Source: Massilia sp. METH4
GTDB lineage: Bacteria > Pseudomonadota > Gammaproteobacteria > Burkholderiales > Burkholderiaceae_D
DNA: 64,000 nucleotides
Reading direction: 5' to 3'
NCBI RefSeq assembly: GCF_037094685.1
Contig: NZ_CP146614.1
Coordinates: 434,001 to 498,000, forward strand
Position numbers and translations under genes: made by a program. Shown here piece by piece: positions 20,064 through 27,708 of the stretch (position 1 is the first letter of the stretch; each line of letters opens with the position of its first letter). The notes below the pieces were generated by a model. It had not been told where the DNA came from, searched no databases, and saw only the letters and a list, made by a program, of their open reading frames with translations.

Positions 20064-20163
20064 AGCGCCTGACAAAACCCTGAGGGCAAGGCGCGGCGTC
20101 GAAGACAGTACGCCTGTACGGCGAGACGCTGCAACGCAGCCATGGAGGTTTTGTAAGGGGCTC
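20063..20163. repeat. R3 MITE-like element, copy A
   Basis: About 101 bp lie between the terminal repeats GAGCGCCTGACAAAACC and GGTTTTGTAAGGGGCTC. It shares nearly all internal sequence with copy B at 25991-26086, including GGGCAAGGCGCGGCG, CCTGTACGGCGAGACGCTG and CAACGCAGCCATGG. Copy A has three changes in its right terminal repeat and a 4-5 bp insertion (TCGAA region). It carries no coding sequence and could act as a terminator for dut. Confidence 0.82.
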
Positions 20164-20187
20164 TCAATAATAAGACAGGAAGGAACC

Positions 20188-21309
20188 ATGGCAGGAACCG
20201 CGGCACGCGTCACATCGCGCATTCATTCAATCCCTCACCGCGCATCGGCCTTGTGCGCAGCCATGGCGGCCCTGCTGCTGTCGGCCTGCACCACGGTACC
20301 GCTTTCCACCTCTTCTCCTCCCGTCGCCGAACCCGGGCGAGCGCCCGCCGCGGAAGCGCCGCTCGTCACACCGCGCATGCAGGCGGCGCGCACGGCGCTC
20401 GACCAGATGGTCACCCAGCAGGACCGCCTCTACCGCGTGGCCGCGCCGCTGCTGATCAATAACGTGGACCTGTGCCGCACGGCGGCGCGCGGCCTGCTCG
20501 GCTTCACCGCCAAGAACAAATGGTCCTACCCCGGCGAATACGCCGATGCGGCGTCGGCCGTGCTGGGTTACGACGATGCGCTGCGCGTCTCCGGCGTGCT
20601 GCCGGGCAGCGGCGCGGCCCGCGCCGGCCTGCGCAAGGGCGATGTGCTGGTGGCCGCCGACGGCCGCGCGCTGCCCACCGGCACGGGCGCCGAAACGGCC
20701 GCCGCCGGAGTCTTCGCACCCCTCGTTTCCGGACGCACGCAGCTGTCGATAACGGTCGGCCGCGATGGTCAGACGCAGATCCTGAAGGTGCCCGTCACGC
20801 GTGCCTGCGCCATGCGCGTCGACCTGGGCAATGCCGACAACGTCAATTCCTATGCCGACGGCGGCCGCATCGCCATCACCCGCGGCATGATCAATTTCGC
20901 CGGCAACGACGAAGCGATCGCCTACGTGCTCGCCAAGGATATCGCGCACAACGTGCTGGGCCACCCGGCCGTGTCGCGCAACACGGCCGCCGTGGCGGCC
21001 ATCATCGACAACGTCACGCGCGTGCAGCCGGACCAGGCGCAGCTCGCCGGCGCCGGTAACGTGAAGCCGCTGGCGGCCAACCTGGAAGTGGCGGCCGACA
21101 CGCTGGCGCTGTACATGCTGGCGCGCGCCAACTACGGCGTGGAACGCTACAAGGCGTTCTGGCAGCGGCTGGCGGCGCAATACCCGGCATCGGTACCGAA
21201 CGGTTACATGGCCGTGCACCCGAACATCGCGCCGCGGCTGGCCGCGATGGACAAGATCGTGGCCGAGATCCGTGCCAAGCAGGCCGCGAAGAAGCCGCTG
21301 GTGCCGTGA
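20188..21309 (+). CDS. Lipoprotein with PDZ domain and degenerate M48-type protease domain
   Basis: The 373-residue product begins with a lipoprotein signal ending in LLLSAC. A PDZ-like segment follows (about residues 125-200, VLPGSGAARAGLRKGDVLV). The rest resembles M48 peptidases: GGRIAITRGMINF, then the helix that should carry HExxH. Here it reads KDIAH, so the first His and the Glu are changed. The downstream EVAAD motif is kept. The protein may therefore be a non-catalytic relative or bind its substrate differently. AGGAAGG precedes ATG 20188; the longer upstream frame runs through dut and the repeat. The next gene overlaps by one base. Confidence 0.75.
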   Translation: MAGTAARVTSRIHSIPHRASALCAAMAALLLSACTTVPLSTSSPPVAEPGRAPAAEAPLVTPRMQAARTALDQMVTQQDRLYRVAAPLLINNVDLCRTAARGLLGFTAKNKWSYPGEYADAASAVLGYDDALRVSGVLPGSGAARAGLRKGDVLVAADGRALPTGTGAETAAAGVFAPLVSGRTQLSITVGRDGQTQILKVPVTRACAMRVDLGNADNVNSYADGGRIAITRGMINFAGNDEAIAYVLAKDIAHNVLGHPAVSRNTAAVAAIIDNVTRVQPDQAQLAGAGNVKPLAANLEVAADTLALYMLARANYGVERYKAFWQRLAAQYPASVPNGYMAVHPNIAPRLAAMDKIVAEIRAKQAAKKPLVP

Positions 21310-21722
21310 TGCGCCCGGCCTTCCTCATCGCCCTCTGTGCCCTGCCCGTGATGGCGCACGCCGTCACGTGGAGCAAGGCCGGCAGCACGAAGGACAGCTG
21401 GGTCTACATCGACAAGGCATCGATCCGCAAGGAGGATGCCGGCCGCCGCGCGTGGACGCTGGAATCGTTCAAGAAGCCACAGACGGCGCCCGACGGCAAG
21501 CAATACCTGTCCGTGAAGGCGCTGCACCTGTACGACTGCGCCGAGCGCAGCATGACGCTTCGCTCGCAGACCTTCTACCCCGAGGCGATGGCCAAGGGTG
21601 AAGCGGTGGGCACCTACAAGTTCGAGGCCTTCGACGCCGAGCAGGTGGAACCCGGCACGCGCTATGCTACGGCGATGAACACCGTGTGCGGGCGGGCGCC
21701 GGCAGGGAAAACGGCGCCGTAG
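21309..21722 (+). CDS. Surface-adhesin-E-like exported protein
   Basis: The 137-residue product has a short signal peptide (MRPAFLIALCALPVMAHA). It is followed by a single domain with WVYIDKASI, a conserved tryptophan-rich centre, a YDC motif and VEPGTRYA. This pattern resembles the surface-adhesin protein E domain found in many small beta-proteobacterial proteins; the function in this group is unknown. It shares one base with the upstream lipoprotein stop (TGATG), so the two are likely co-expressed. Confidence 0.65.
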   Translation: MRPAFLIALCALPVMAHAVTWSKAGSTKDSWVYIDKASIRKEDAGRRAWTLESFKKPQTAPDGKQYLSVKALHLYDCAERSMTLRSQTFYPEAMAKGEAVGTYKFEAFDAEQVEPGTRYATAMNTVCGRAPAGKTAP

Positions 21723-21734
21723 TATAGTCCGGCA

Positions 21735-22769
21735 ATGGACAGCATCGATCTCGAAGTATTGAAAACCAGCGCCGCGTGGGTCGCGGCCGGGCACCGCTGC
21801 GAACTCGTCACCGTGATCCGCACCTGGGGTTCGAGCCCGCGGCCGGTCGGCGCCACCTTGGCGATCTGCGACGACGGCCGTGTCGTCGGCTCCGTCTCCG
21901 GCGGCTGCATCGAGGACGACCTGATCGACCGCGTGCGGCGCGAAGGCATCACGCGCGAAGTGCCCGAGATCGTCAGCTACGGCATCACGGCGGACGAAGC
22001 CCACCGCTTCGGCCTGCCGTGCGGCGGCACCATCGAACTGGCGCTCGAGCCCCTGTCCAAGCGCAGCCGGATCGCCGAACTGCTCGAACGCCTGGAGCAG
22101 CACCAGCTGGTGGAGCGCCGCCTGGACCTGCGCACCGGCGCGGTCGAGCTGGACAGGGCGGTGGCCGGCAATGTGCTGGTGCGCACGGAAACCGAATTGA
22201 TCACCCAGCAGGGCCCGCGCTGGCGGCTGCTCATCATCGGCGCCGGCCAGCTGTCACGCTTCGTGGCGCAGATCGCCACCGCCATGGATTACCACGTCAC
22301 CGTCTGCGACCCGCGCGAGGAATACCGCTCGGGCTGGACCTTGCCCGAGGTGCGGCTCGTGCATGCCATGCCGGACGACCTGGTGATCGACATGCAGCTC
22401 GACCGGCGTAGCGCCGTGATCGCGCTGACGCACGATCCGAAGCTGGACGACCTGGCCTTAATGGAAGCATTGAAGTCCGACGCGTTCTACGTGGGGGCGA
22501 TCGGCTCGCGCGCCAACAATGCCAAGCGGCGCGAGCGCCTGCTGCAATTCGACCTGACCGAAGCTCAGCTGGCGCGGCTGCACGGGCCGATCGGGCTGTA
22601 CATCGGCAGCAAGACGCCTTCGGAAATCGCGATCTCGATCCTGGCTGAAATGACGGCGGTGAAGAACGGCGTGCCAGCCACCCTCCAGGTCAACCACGCT
22701 GCCGCCCTCGAGGCGCCGGGCACGAACGCCTGCCTCGTCGACCTCGAAAGCAAGAGACAGGTAGCGTAA
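21735..22769 (+). CDS. xdhC: XdhC family protein (molybdenum cofactor insertion factor)
   Basis: The 344-residue product has an N-terminal XdhC/CoxI domain (TVIRTWGSSPRPVGATLAI, then SVSGGCIEDDLI) and a C-terminal Rossmann-like domain (RLLIIGAGQLSRFVAQIA, YVGAIGSRANN). XdhC binds molybdenum cofactor and delivers the sulfurated form to xanthine dehydrogenase. No dehydrogenase subunits occur in the window, so its partner must be elsewhere. Its last 24 bases are repeated in the following intergenic tandem duplication. Confidence 0.9.
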   Translation: MDSIDLEVLKTSAAWVAAGHRCELVTVIRTWGSSPRPVGATLAICDDGRVVGSVSGGCIEDDLIDRVRREGITREVPEIVSYGITADEAHRFGLPCGGTIELALEPLSKRSRIAELLERLEQHQLVERRLDLRTGAVELDRAVAGNVLVRTETELITQQGPRWRLLIIGAGQLSRFVAQIATAMDYHVTVCDPREEYRSGWTLPEVRLVHAMPDDLVIDMQLDRRSAVIALTHDPKLDDLALMEALKSDAFYVGAIGSRANNAKRRERLLQFDLTEAQLARLHGPIGLYIGSKTPSEIAISILAEMTAVKNGVPATLQVNHAAALEAPGTNACLVDLESKRQVA

Positions 22770-22909
22770 CCCGACAACCGGTGACAGGCTCCGGTTCTCG
22801 GGAAATATTTCCTCCAGATCGGAGCCTGTCACGGGGGCTGAAAGCAAGAAACAGGTGGCGTACTCCGACAACTGGTGACAGGCTCCGGATTTCGGGAAAT
22901 ATTTCCCAG
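22746..22909 (+). repeat. Tandem duplication of the xdhC 3' end plus an R1 unit
   Basis: The segment 22746-22815 recurs at 22840-22909 with an offset of 94 bp and few changes. Both copies run from GAAAGCAAGA(G/A)ACAGGT(A/G) GCGTA through CCGACAAC(C/T)GGTGACAGGC to GGGAAATATTTCC. The first copy supplies the real xdhC stop; in the second the corresponding codon is TAC. Confidence 0.85.
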
Positions 22910-22974
22910 AACCGCGGTCAGACCCCGGTTTCAGGAAATGTTTCTCCAAAATCGGAGCCTGTCACCGGGGCTGG
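22777..22974. repeat. R1 palindromic repeats between xdhC and the DMT exporter
   Basis: Unit one spans 22777-22836: GGTGACAGGCTCCG, the centre GGGAAATATTTCC, then CGGAGCCTGTCAC. The two arms are exact reverse complements. Unit two (about 22871-22974) has the same arms further apart, with a diverged insert containing GGTCAGACCCC. These fill the 250-bp gap, and no gene is seen there. Confidence 0.85.
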
Positions 22975-23019
22975 GCTTGCACCCGCGCGGGCGGCAGCCG
23001 AACAATATCGATAAAAACC

Positions 23020-23904
23020 ATGTCCACCGCCAACCTGTTCCGCCTTATCCTGCTGGCCGCCATCTGGGGCGGCTCCTTCCTGTTCATGCGCATTGCCGCG
23101 CCTGTGTTGGGGCCGGCCGTGCTGATCGAATACCGTGTCATGTTCGCGGCGCTGTTCCTGGCGGCGATCGCGCTCCTGATGAAGAAGCCGCTCGACTGGC
23201 GTCGCCACTGGAAGCACTACGTGGTACTGGGCTTTTTCAACTCGGCACTGCCCTTCCTGCTGTTCGCCTGGTCGGCGCGGACCTTGTCGGCCTCCGTGCT
23301 CGCCGTGCTCAATGCCACGGCGCCGATGTGGGGCGCGCTGATCGGCGCCGTGTGGCGGCGGCAGATGGTGAGCGTGCGCGTCTTGCTGGGCATCGCGCTC
23401 GGCACGGCCGGCGTGGCGCTGCTGGTCGGGTTCGACCATGCCAGCGCGCGCGAGGGCGCAGCCCTCGCCATTGCCGCAGCCCTGTTCGCCTCATTCAATT
23501 ACGGCATCGCCAGCACCTATGCCAAGGCGGCCCCGGCCGTGGAGCCGTTCGCCAACGCGCACGGCAGCATGTGGACGGCGGCATTGATGGTCTTGCCATC
23601 GCTGCTGTTCTTCCCCGCTCCGGGCGAGCCAACCACCGGGATCATGGCTGCCGCCATCGCGCTGGGCGTGCTGTGCAGCGGCGTCGCGTACCTGCTGTAC
23701 TACGGCCTGATACGCGACGTGGGGGCGACTTCCGCGCTGACCGTCACGTTCATCAGCCCCCTGTTCGGCATCCTGTGGGGTGCGCTCTTCCTGCATGAAG
23801 TGGTCGGGTGGCATACCGTGCTCGGTGCCGGCATCGTCATCGCGGGCACCGCGCTCGTTACCGGCTACCGGCCGGACTTCGGCCGCAAGGCCAGCGTCGC
23901 ATGA
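23020..23904 (+). CDS. EamA/DMT family transporter
   Basis: The 294-residue protein has about ten hydrophobic segments in two repeated halves, the usual drug/metabolite transporter layout. Segment examples are IWGGSFLFMRIAAPVLGP at the start and TFISPLFGILWGALFLHE in the second half. Such proteins export amino acids or other small metabolites across the inner membrane; the substrate is unknown. Its stop overlaps the start of the glycosylase gene by four bases (ATGA). Confidence 0.88.
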   Translation: MSTANLFRLILLAAIWGGSFLFMRIAAPVLGPAVLIEYRVMFAALFLAAIALLMKKPLDWRRHWKHYVVLGFFNSALPFLLFAWSARTLSASVLAVLNATAPMWGALIGAVWRRQMVSVRVLLGIALGTAGVALLVGFDHASAREGAALAIAAALFASFNYGIASTYAKAAPAVEPFANAHGSMWTAALMVLPSLLFFPAPGEPTTGIMAAAIALGVLCSGVAYLLYYGLIRDVGATSALTVTFISPLFGILWGALFLHEVVGWHTVLGAGIVIAGTALVTGYRPDFGRKASVA

Positions 23905-24815
23905 ACCCGCCGCGCGCGACTCTGCGCCGCACCATTGCGCTGCCGCCGGACTACCGCCTGTGCGACGTGCTGGCCTTTCACCGCCGCGATACCGAGAGCG
24001 TTGCCGAGCAGGTGCGCCAGGATGGCTTGCGCAAAGGCGTGATGCTCGACGGCGTGCCCGTCCTGCTGGCCGTCGACTTCACGCCGGCGGCAGCGCTCTG
24101 TACCGCCGAGCTCGACGGCAAGCCCGCGCCGGCGCTGGAGCGCCGCGCCGACGCAGCTTTCCACAGCATTCTCGGGCTGCGCATCGACCCCGCCCCGTTC
24201 TGTGCATTCGCCGCCGCCGATCCCCTGTTCGGCCCGCTCGTACAGCGGCAGCCGGGCTTGCGGATCGTGCAATCGGCCACCGTGTTCGAGGCGCTGACGT
24301 GGGCCATCATCGGCCAGCAGATCAACCTGTCGTTCGCGATCGCGCTGCGCCGCACCTTCATCCAGCAGGCCGGGCGCCCGCATTCGTGCGGGCTGTGGTG
24401 CTATCCGGAAGCGTCGGACGCCGCCCGTCTCGAGCTCGACGAGCTCACCACGCGCAAATTCTCCCGCGCCAAGGCCGAAACGCTGCTCCGTTTCGCCCAC
24501 CTCGTCTCCAGCGGCGAACTCGATCTCGAGCCCGGCCCCGGCAATACGATCGAGCAGATCGGCAAGAAGCTGCTGGCGGTGAAGGGCATCGGCCCGTGGA
24601 CCGTCAATTACGGCCTGCTGCGGGGCTATGGCTATCCCGACTGCTCCCTGCATGGCGACGTGGCGGTACGCACAGCGCTGCAACGCCTGGCCGGCGATGA
24701 GGCGAGGCCGGATATGGTTCGCGCCGAGCAGATCTTGCAACAATATCAACCACACCGTACGATGGCGGCGGCTCACCTATGGGCCAGCCTGGCCCCGCCC
24801 GACGATACCGCTTGA
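23901..24815 (+). CDS. DNA-3-methyladenine glycosylase II (AlkA-like)
   Basis: The 304-residue product is a HhH-GPD DNA glycosylase. An N-terminal AlkA-type domain is followed by ALTWAIIGQQINLSFA and the helix-hairpin-helix LLAVKGIGPWTVNYGLL. The catalytic Asp is in LHGDVAVR. It excises alkylated bases in base-excision repair. It lacks the Ada-type N-terminal regulator domains. I chose ATG 23901, since it overlaps the previous stop and homologues begin near there. Confidence 0.9.
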   Translation: MNPPRATLRRTIALPPDYRLCDVLAFHRRDTESVAEQVRQDGLRKGVMLDGVPVLLAVDFTPAAALCTAELDGKPAPALERRADAAFHSILGLRIDPAPFCAFAAADPLFGPLVQRQPGLRIVQSATVFEALTWAIIGQQINLSFAIALRRTFIQQAGRPHSCGLWCYPEASDAARLELDELTTRKFSRAKAETLLRFAHLVSSGELDLEPGPGNTIEQIGKKLLAVKGIGPWTVNYGLLRGYGYPDCSLHGDVAVRTALQRLAGDEARPDMVRAEQILQQYQPHRTMAAAHLWASLAPPDDTA

Positions 24816-24839
24816 CCAATGTTGCTTGTCCAATATTGC

Positions 24840-24870
24840 TTGACCCTCACGCAACGTCAGGCCTCACGAT
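24840..24870 (+). promoter_or_regulatory. MerR-type promoter with dyad operator
   Basis: A -35 box TTGACC (24840-24845) is followed by a dyad, CCTCACG-CAA-CGTCAGG (24845-24861; 6 of 7 arm positions pair). A 19-bp spacer then leads to CACGAT (24865-24870) as the -10 box. A long spacer with a dyad is the mark of promoters twisted open by MerR proteins, so the regulator just downstream probably controls itself. Confidence 0.55.
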
Positions 24871-24894
24871 GGCCTTACCGAAGAGGAGCTGACG

Positions 24895-25905
24895 ATGCTG
24901 AAGATTGGACAATTGGCGAAACACGCGGGCCTGACCGTCCGCACCCTGCACCACTACGATGACATCGGGCTGCTCCGCCCTTCGGTCCGCACCGATGCCG
25001 GCTACCGGCTGTACCACCGTGACGACGTTGCCCGCCTGCAGCAAATCCAGGCGCTGCGCCAGCTCGGCATGCCATTGGCCGACATCGGATCCTTCCTGGC
25101 CCATTCCGGCGCTTCCGCGCTGACCATCGTCGAGCGCCAGCTGGCCGCCCTGCAAAAACGAATCAACGAGTCGGCACGCATGCACGCGCACTTGCTGCAA
25201 TTGCATGCCCGCCTGGCGCGGGGCGAACAACCGGAATTGGCCGAATGGCTGACCACACTGGAGCAAATGAATATGTACGACAAATATTTTTCCAAGGAAG
25301 AATTGGCGAACTTGCGCATCGTGAATGACGCAAGCTGCCGTGCCGAATGGGCTGCCCTTGTTTCCGAAGTCGCCGAGGCAATGAAAGCCGGTGCCACGCC
25401 AGGCAGTCTCGACGCGAAACAACTGGGCCACCGCTGGATGACGATGCTGGAGCGCGATACTGGCGGCAACGCCTCGATCATCGCGCGGCTCGATGCAATG
25501 CACGCGAATGAGCCGGCCATCCAGCAAAGCACGGGTATCAGCGTGGCGATGCACGACTATATCGCCGAGGTAATCAGCGAAATAAAACTCGATGCATGGG
25601 CAAAATATCTGCTGCCCGTTGAACTCGAGCGCATGCGCCGTCATCATCGAACGCGCGGAAAGGAATGGTTCCCGCTGTTCGAAGCAATCCGCGAGCAGTT
25701 CCATATCGATCCGGAGGGAAAAATGCCGGAATCGAAGAAAGTCGCTCAACACAAGTTCTCGCTGTTCCAGGATATGGTCGGGGATAATCCTGAGACGCTC
25801 GAGCGTTTCCGCGCCGCGTTGGCGAACGAACCGGTGTTGCGCGTTGCGCGGGGCTTGACGGATGAGCTGATGGCCTGGCTGCGCATGGTGCACGCACGAG
25901 CCTGA
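24895..25905 (+). CDS. MerR family transcriptional regulator with TipAS-like C terminus
   Basis: The 336-residue product has a standard MerR winged-helix domain (KIGQLAKHAGLTVRTLHHYD, then YRLYHRDDVARLQQIQALR) and a dimerisation helix to about residue 115. A long helical C-terminal region follows, resembling TipAS-type ligand-binding domains of antibiotic-responsive regulators. GAGGAG precedes the ATG. No efflux or target gene is adjacent, so autoregulation from the promoter just upstream is the clearest link. Confidence 0.85.
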   Translation: MLKIGQLAKHAGLTVRTLHHYDDIGLLRPSVRTDAGYRLYHRDDVARLQQIQALRQLGMPLADIGSFLAHSGASALTIVERQLAALQKRINESARMHAHLLQLHARLARGEQPELAEWLTTLEQMNMYDKYFSKEELANLRIVNDASCRAEWAALVSEVAEAMKAGATPGSLDAKQLGHRWMTMLERDTGGNASIIARLDAMHANEPAIQQSTGISVAMHDYIAEVISEIKLDAWAKYLLPVELERMRRHHRTRGKEWFPLFEAIREQFHIDPEGKMPESKKVAQHKFSLFQDMVGDNPETLERFRAALANEPVLRVARGLTDELMAWLRMVHARA

Positions 25906-25990
25906 GTCGGCGAGCGGGGGCGCATGTCGCCCTGGTCATGCCGAAACCTGGCATATTCAAGCCAGATTTCGGCGTGACCTCCGCTACTTA

Positions 25991-26086
25991 GAGCGCCTAA
26001 CAAAACCCGCAGGGCAAGGCGCGGCGAGACAGTACACCTGTACGGCGAGACGCTGCAACGCAGCCATGGGGTTTTGTTAGGCGCTC
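25991..26086. repeat. R3 MITE-like element, copy B
   Basis: The 96-bp element has perfect 17-bp terminal repeats: GAGCGCCTAACAAAACC at the left and its exact reverse complement at the right. The interior matches copy A at 20063-20163. TTA flanks both ends, a possible 3-bp target duplication. The right-hand TTA is also the stop codon of the minus-strand gene that follows. Confidence 0.85.
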
Positions 26087-26767
26087 TTAGCCCTTACCGA
26101 ATCGCCTGGGGCAGCTCGACACTTTCGGCTGCCGATCGCCAACCTCTTCGTACATGCTCGGGTAGGACAGGCAGTACGTCCCGAATGCCGTCTTCACCTG
26201 GTAAATCTTCTTGGGATCGTTCGGGGCGCTTAACAATTCAATGCGCGCAGCCTCATACCATTTTAAAGGCACAGCCAGTTTTGCCTCATTAAAGGCCTTC
26301 GTCATGATTGCCTCGACTGAATCGGCGGCTGGGCCGGGGACCGTGGTTTCATTCACCGGCCGGGTTTCGCGGTCGGCCTTTCCCGCCTGCTTGACGAGGT
26401 CGTCGATATTGAAACGGGCGGGTTCTGCGAATGGATCGGGATGTCCGGCAACTACCGGTTTCTCGGCGGGAATCGGCGGCGCAATGGCTGCGGGGGTTAT
26501 CGGTGCCACCAAGGCCGGAACGTTGGAAGACCGCGTCGGGATATGCGCGGCAGTGTGGGAAGGCGCCTCCGGTGGCTTTACCGATGGGCGCTGGTGGGGA
26601 GCGAGAAGAAACAGGAGTTGGGAATAACGATTTATCGGCGCCTTTTCTACGCGCCCGCGGTCCTGCGACAGCAGGTAAAGCGCAAGCAGGTGAAGTATCA
26701 CGACAAGGACAAGACCCACCGGCGAGGATGGACCTCGCGCCGCTTTTATCATGATAGTCGTCGCCAT
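26087..26767 (-). CDS. Hypothetical TonB-like single-pass membrane protein
   Basis: I do not recognise a family for this 226-residue protein. It has one N-terminal membrane segment (about residues 17-33, VGLVLVVILHLLALYLLS) and a Pro/Ala-rich middle (about 55-110). A C-terminal domain holds two Cys (in TYCLSYPS and SSCPRR). The layout resembles TonB-like periplasmic proteins, but the C-terminal TonB motif is not evident. A -10-like TATAAT on the minus strand at 26781-26786 would give a very short leader. The stop codon abuts the R3 element. Confidence 0.6.
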   Translation of the reverse strand: MATTIMIKAARGPSSPVGLVLVVILHLLALYLLSQDRGRVEKAPINRYSQLLFLLAPHQRPSVKPPEAPSHTAAHIPTRSSNVPALVAPITPAAIAPPIPAEKPVVAGHPDPFAEPARFNIDDLVKQAGKADRETRPVNETTVPGPAADSVEAIMTKAFNEAKLAVPLKWYEAARIELLSAPNDPKKIYQVKTAFGTYCLSYPSMYEEVGDRQPKVSSCPRRFGKG

Positions 26768-26833
26768 TTGTAAAATGGCAATTATAACGGTGGGGTCAGC
26801 CGAATTGTCGCTGTGAGGAAATCTGCAACGACA

Positions 26834-26876
26834 ATAAAAAACGCCACCGTATCGGTTTCGATAACGATGGCGTTTC
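26834..26876 (-). terminator. Rho-independent terminator after tRNA-fMet
   Basis: Read on the minus strand, AAACGCCATCG pairs with CGGTGGCGTTT around an A/T-rich loop, and TTTTTT follows. It lies just beyond the tRNA 3' end. Confidence 0.85.
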
Positions 26877-26885
26877 CTGGAATTC

Positions 26886-26962
26886 TGGTTGCGGGGACAG
26901 GATTTGAACCTGTGACCTTCGGGTTATGAGCCCGACGAGCTGCCAGACTGCTCCACCCCGCG
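26886..26962 (-). tRNA. tRNA-fMet (initiator, anticodon CAT)
   Basis: The 77-nt sequence on the minus strand folds as a cloverleaf: acceptor CGCGGGG/CCCCGCA, an anticodon arm TCGGG-CTCATAA-CCCGA and T arm GGTTCAAATCC. The first base C faces A72 unpaired, and three G-C pairs sit at the base of the anticodon arm. Both are diagnostic of the initiator tRNA. CCA is encoded. It has its own promoter and terminator. Confidence 0.96.
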
Positions 26963-26975
26963 TCTGATGAAATGA

Positions 26976-27004
26976 ATTATACGGGCTTTCGCAGACTTAG
27001 GCAA
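26976..27004 (-). promoter_or_regulatory. Promoter of tRNA-fMet
   Basis: On the minus strand TTGCCT (26999-27004) and a perfect TATAAT (26976-26981) are separated by exactly 17 bp. The start would fall near 26969, a few bases before the tRNA 5' end. Confidence 0.85.
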
Positions 27005-27135
27005 TATTTATCCGCGTTTTCCGCATGATAGACCTGATATATACGTCAACAGCACGCGGCAATACCGTGGCGCCAGTTCCGCGCGGGCCGGCAAACGGTG
27101 TAAAGTAGGCAAACGACAACCGCTAGCCCACCCGT

Positions 27136-27708
27136 ATGAAATTCTGCTCCGAATGCGCCAACCCGGTCGAACTGATGGTTCCGGCCGGCGACAACCGCCC
27201 CCGCTACGTATGCACCCACTGCGCCACGATCCACTACCAGAACCCGAAGATGGTGCTCGGCACGGTCCCCGTGTGGGAACGCGATGGCGAAGTGCGCGTA
27301 TTGCTGTGCAGGCGGGCGATCGAGCCGCGCTACGGCTACTGGACGCTGCCGGCCGGTTTCATGGAAAACAATGAAACCACGGCCGATGCCGCCGAGCGGG
27401 AAACGCAGGAGGAAGCGGGCGCCAACATCGAACTGGGCCCGCTCTTTGCCCTGCTAAACGTGAAGCACGTGCACCAGGTCCACATGTTCTACCTGGCCAC
27501 GCTGCGCGACCTCGACTTCGCGCCGGGCGAGGAAAGCCTCGATGTGAGAATGTTCACGGAAAGCGAGATCCCGTGGGACGAGCTGGCCTTCCCCACGATC
27601 CGCACCACGCTGGAATACTTCTTCGCCGATCGCGCCAGGATGCTGGAAGGCGGCAGCTACGGTTTCCACACGCAGGACATCACGCGCCCCATGCGCGGCG
27701 ACTCATGA
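27136..27708 (+). CDS. NUDIX hydrolase with N-terminal zinc ribbon
   Basis: The 190-residue product starts with a zinc-ribbon pair (CSEC, then CTHC). This is followed by a NUDIX domain with the box GFMENNET to ETQEEAGA near residue 75-97. The ribbon plus NUDIX layout is shared with NADH pyrophosphatase and ADP-ribose pyrophosphatase groups, so a nucleoside diphosphate-sugar or NAD-type substrate is likely. Its stop overlaps the aat start by four bases (ATGA), so they are co-translated. Confidence 0.88.
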   Translation: MKFCSECANPVELMVPAGDNRPRYVCTHCATIHYQNPKMVLGTVPVWERDGEVRVLLCRRAIEPRYGYWTLPAGFMENNETTADAAERETQEEAGANIELGPLFALLNVKHVHQVHMFYLATLRDLDFAPGEESLDVRMFTESEIPWDELAFPTIRTTLEYFFADRARMLEGGSYGFHTQDITRPMRGDS

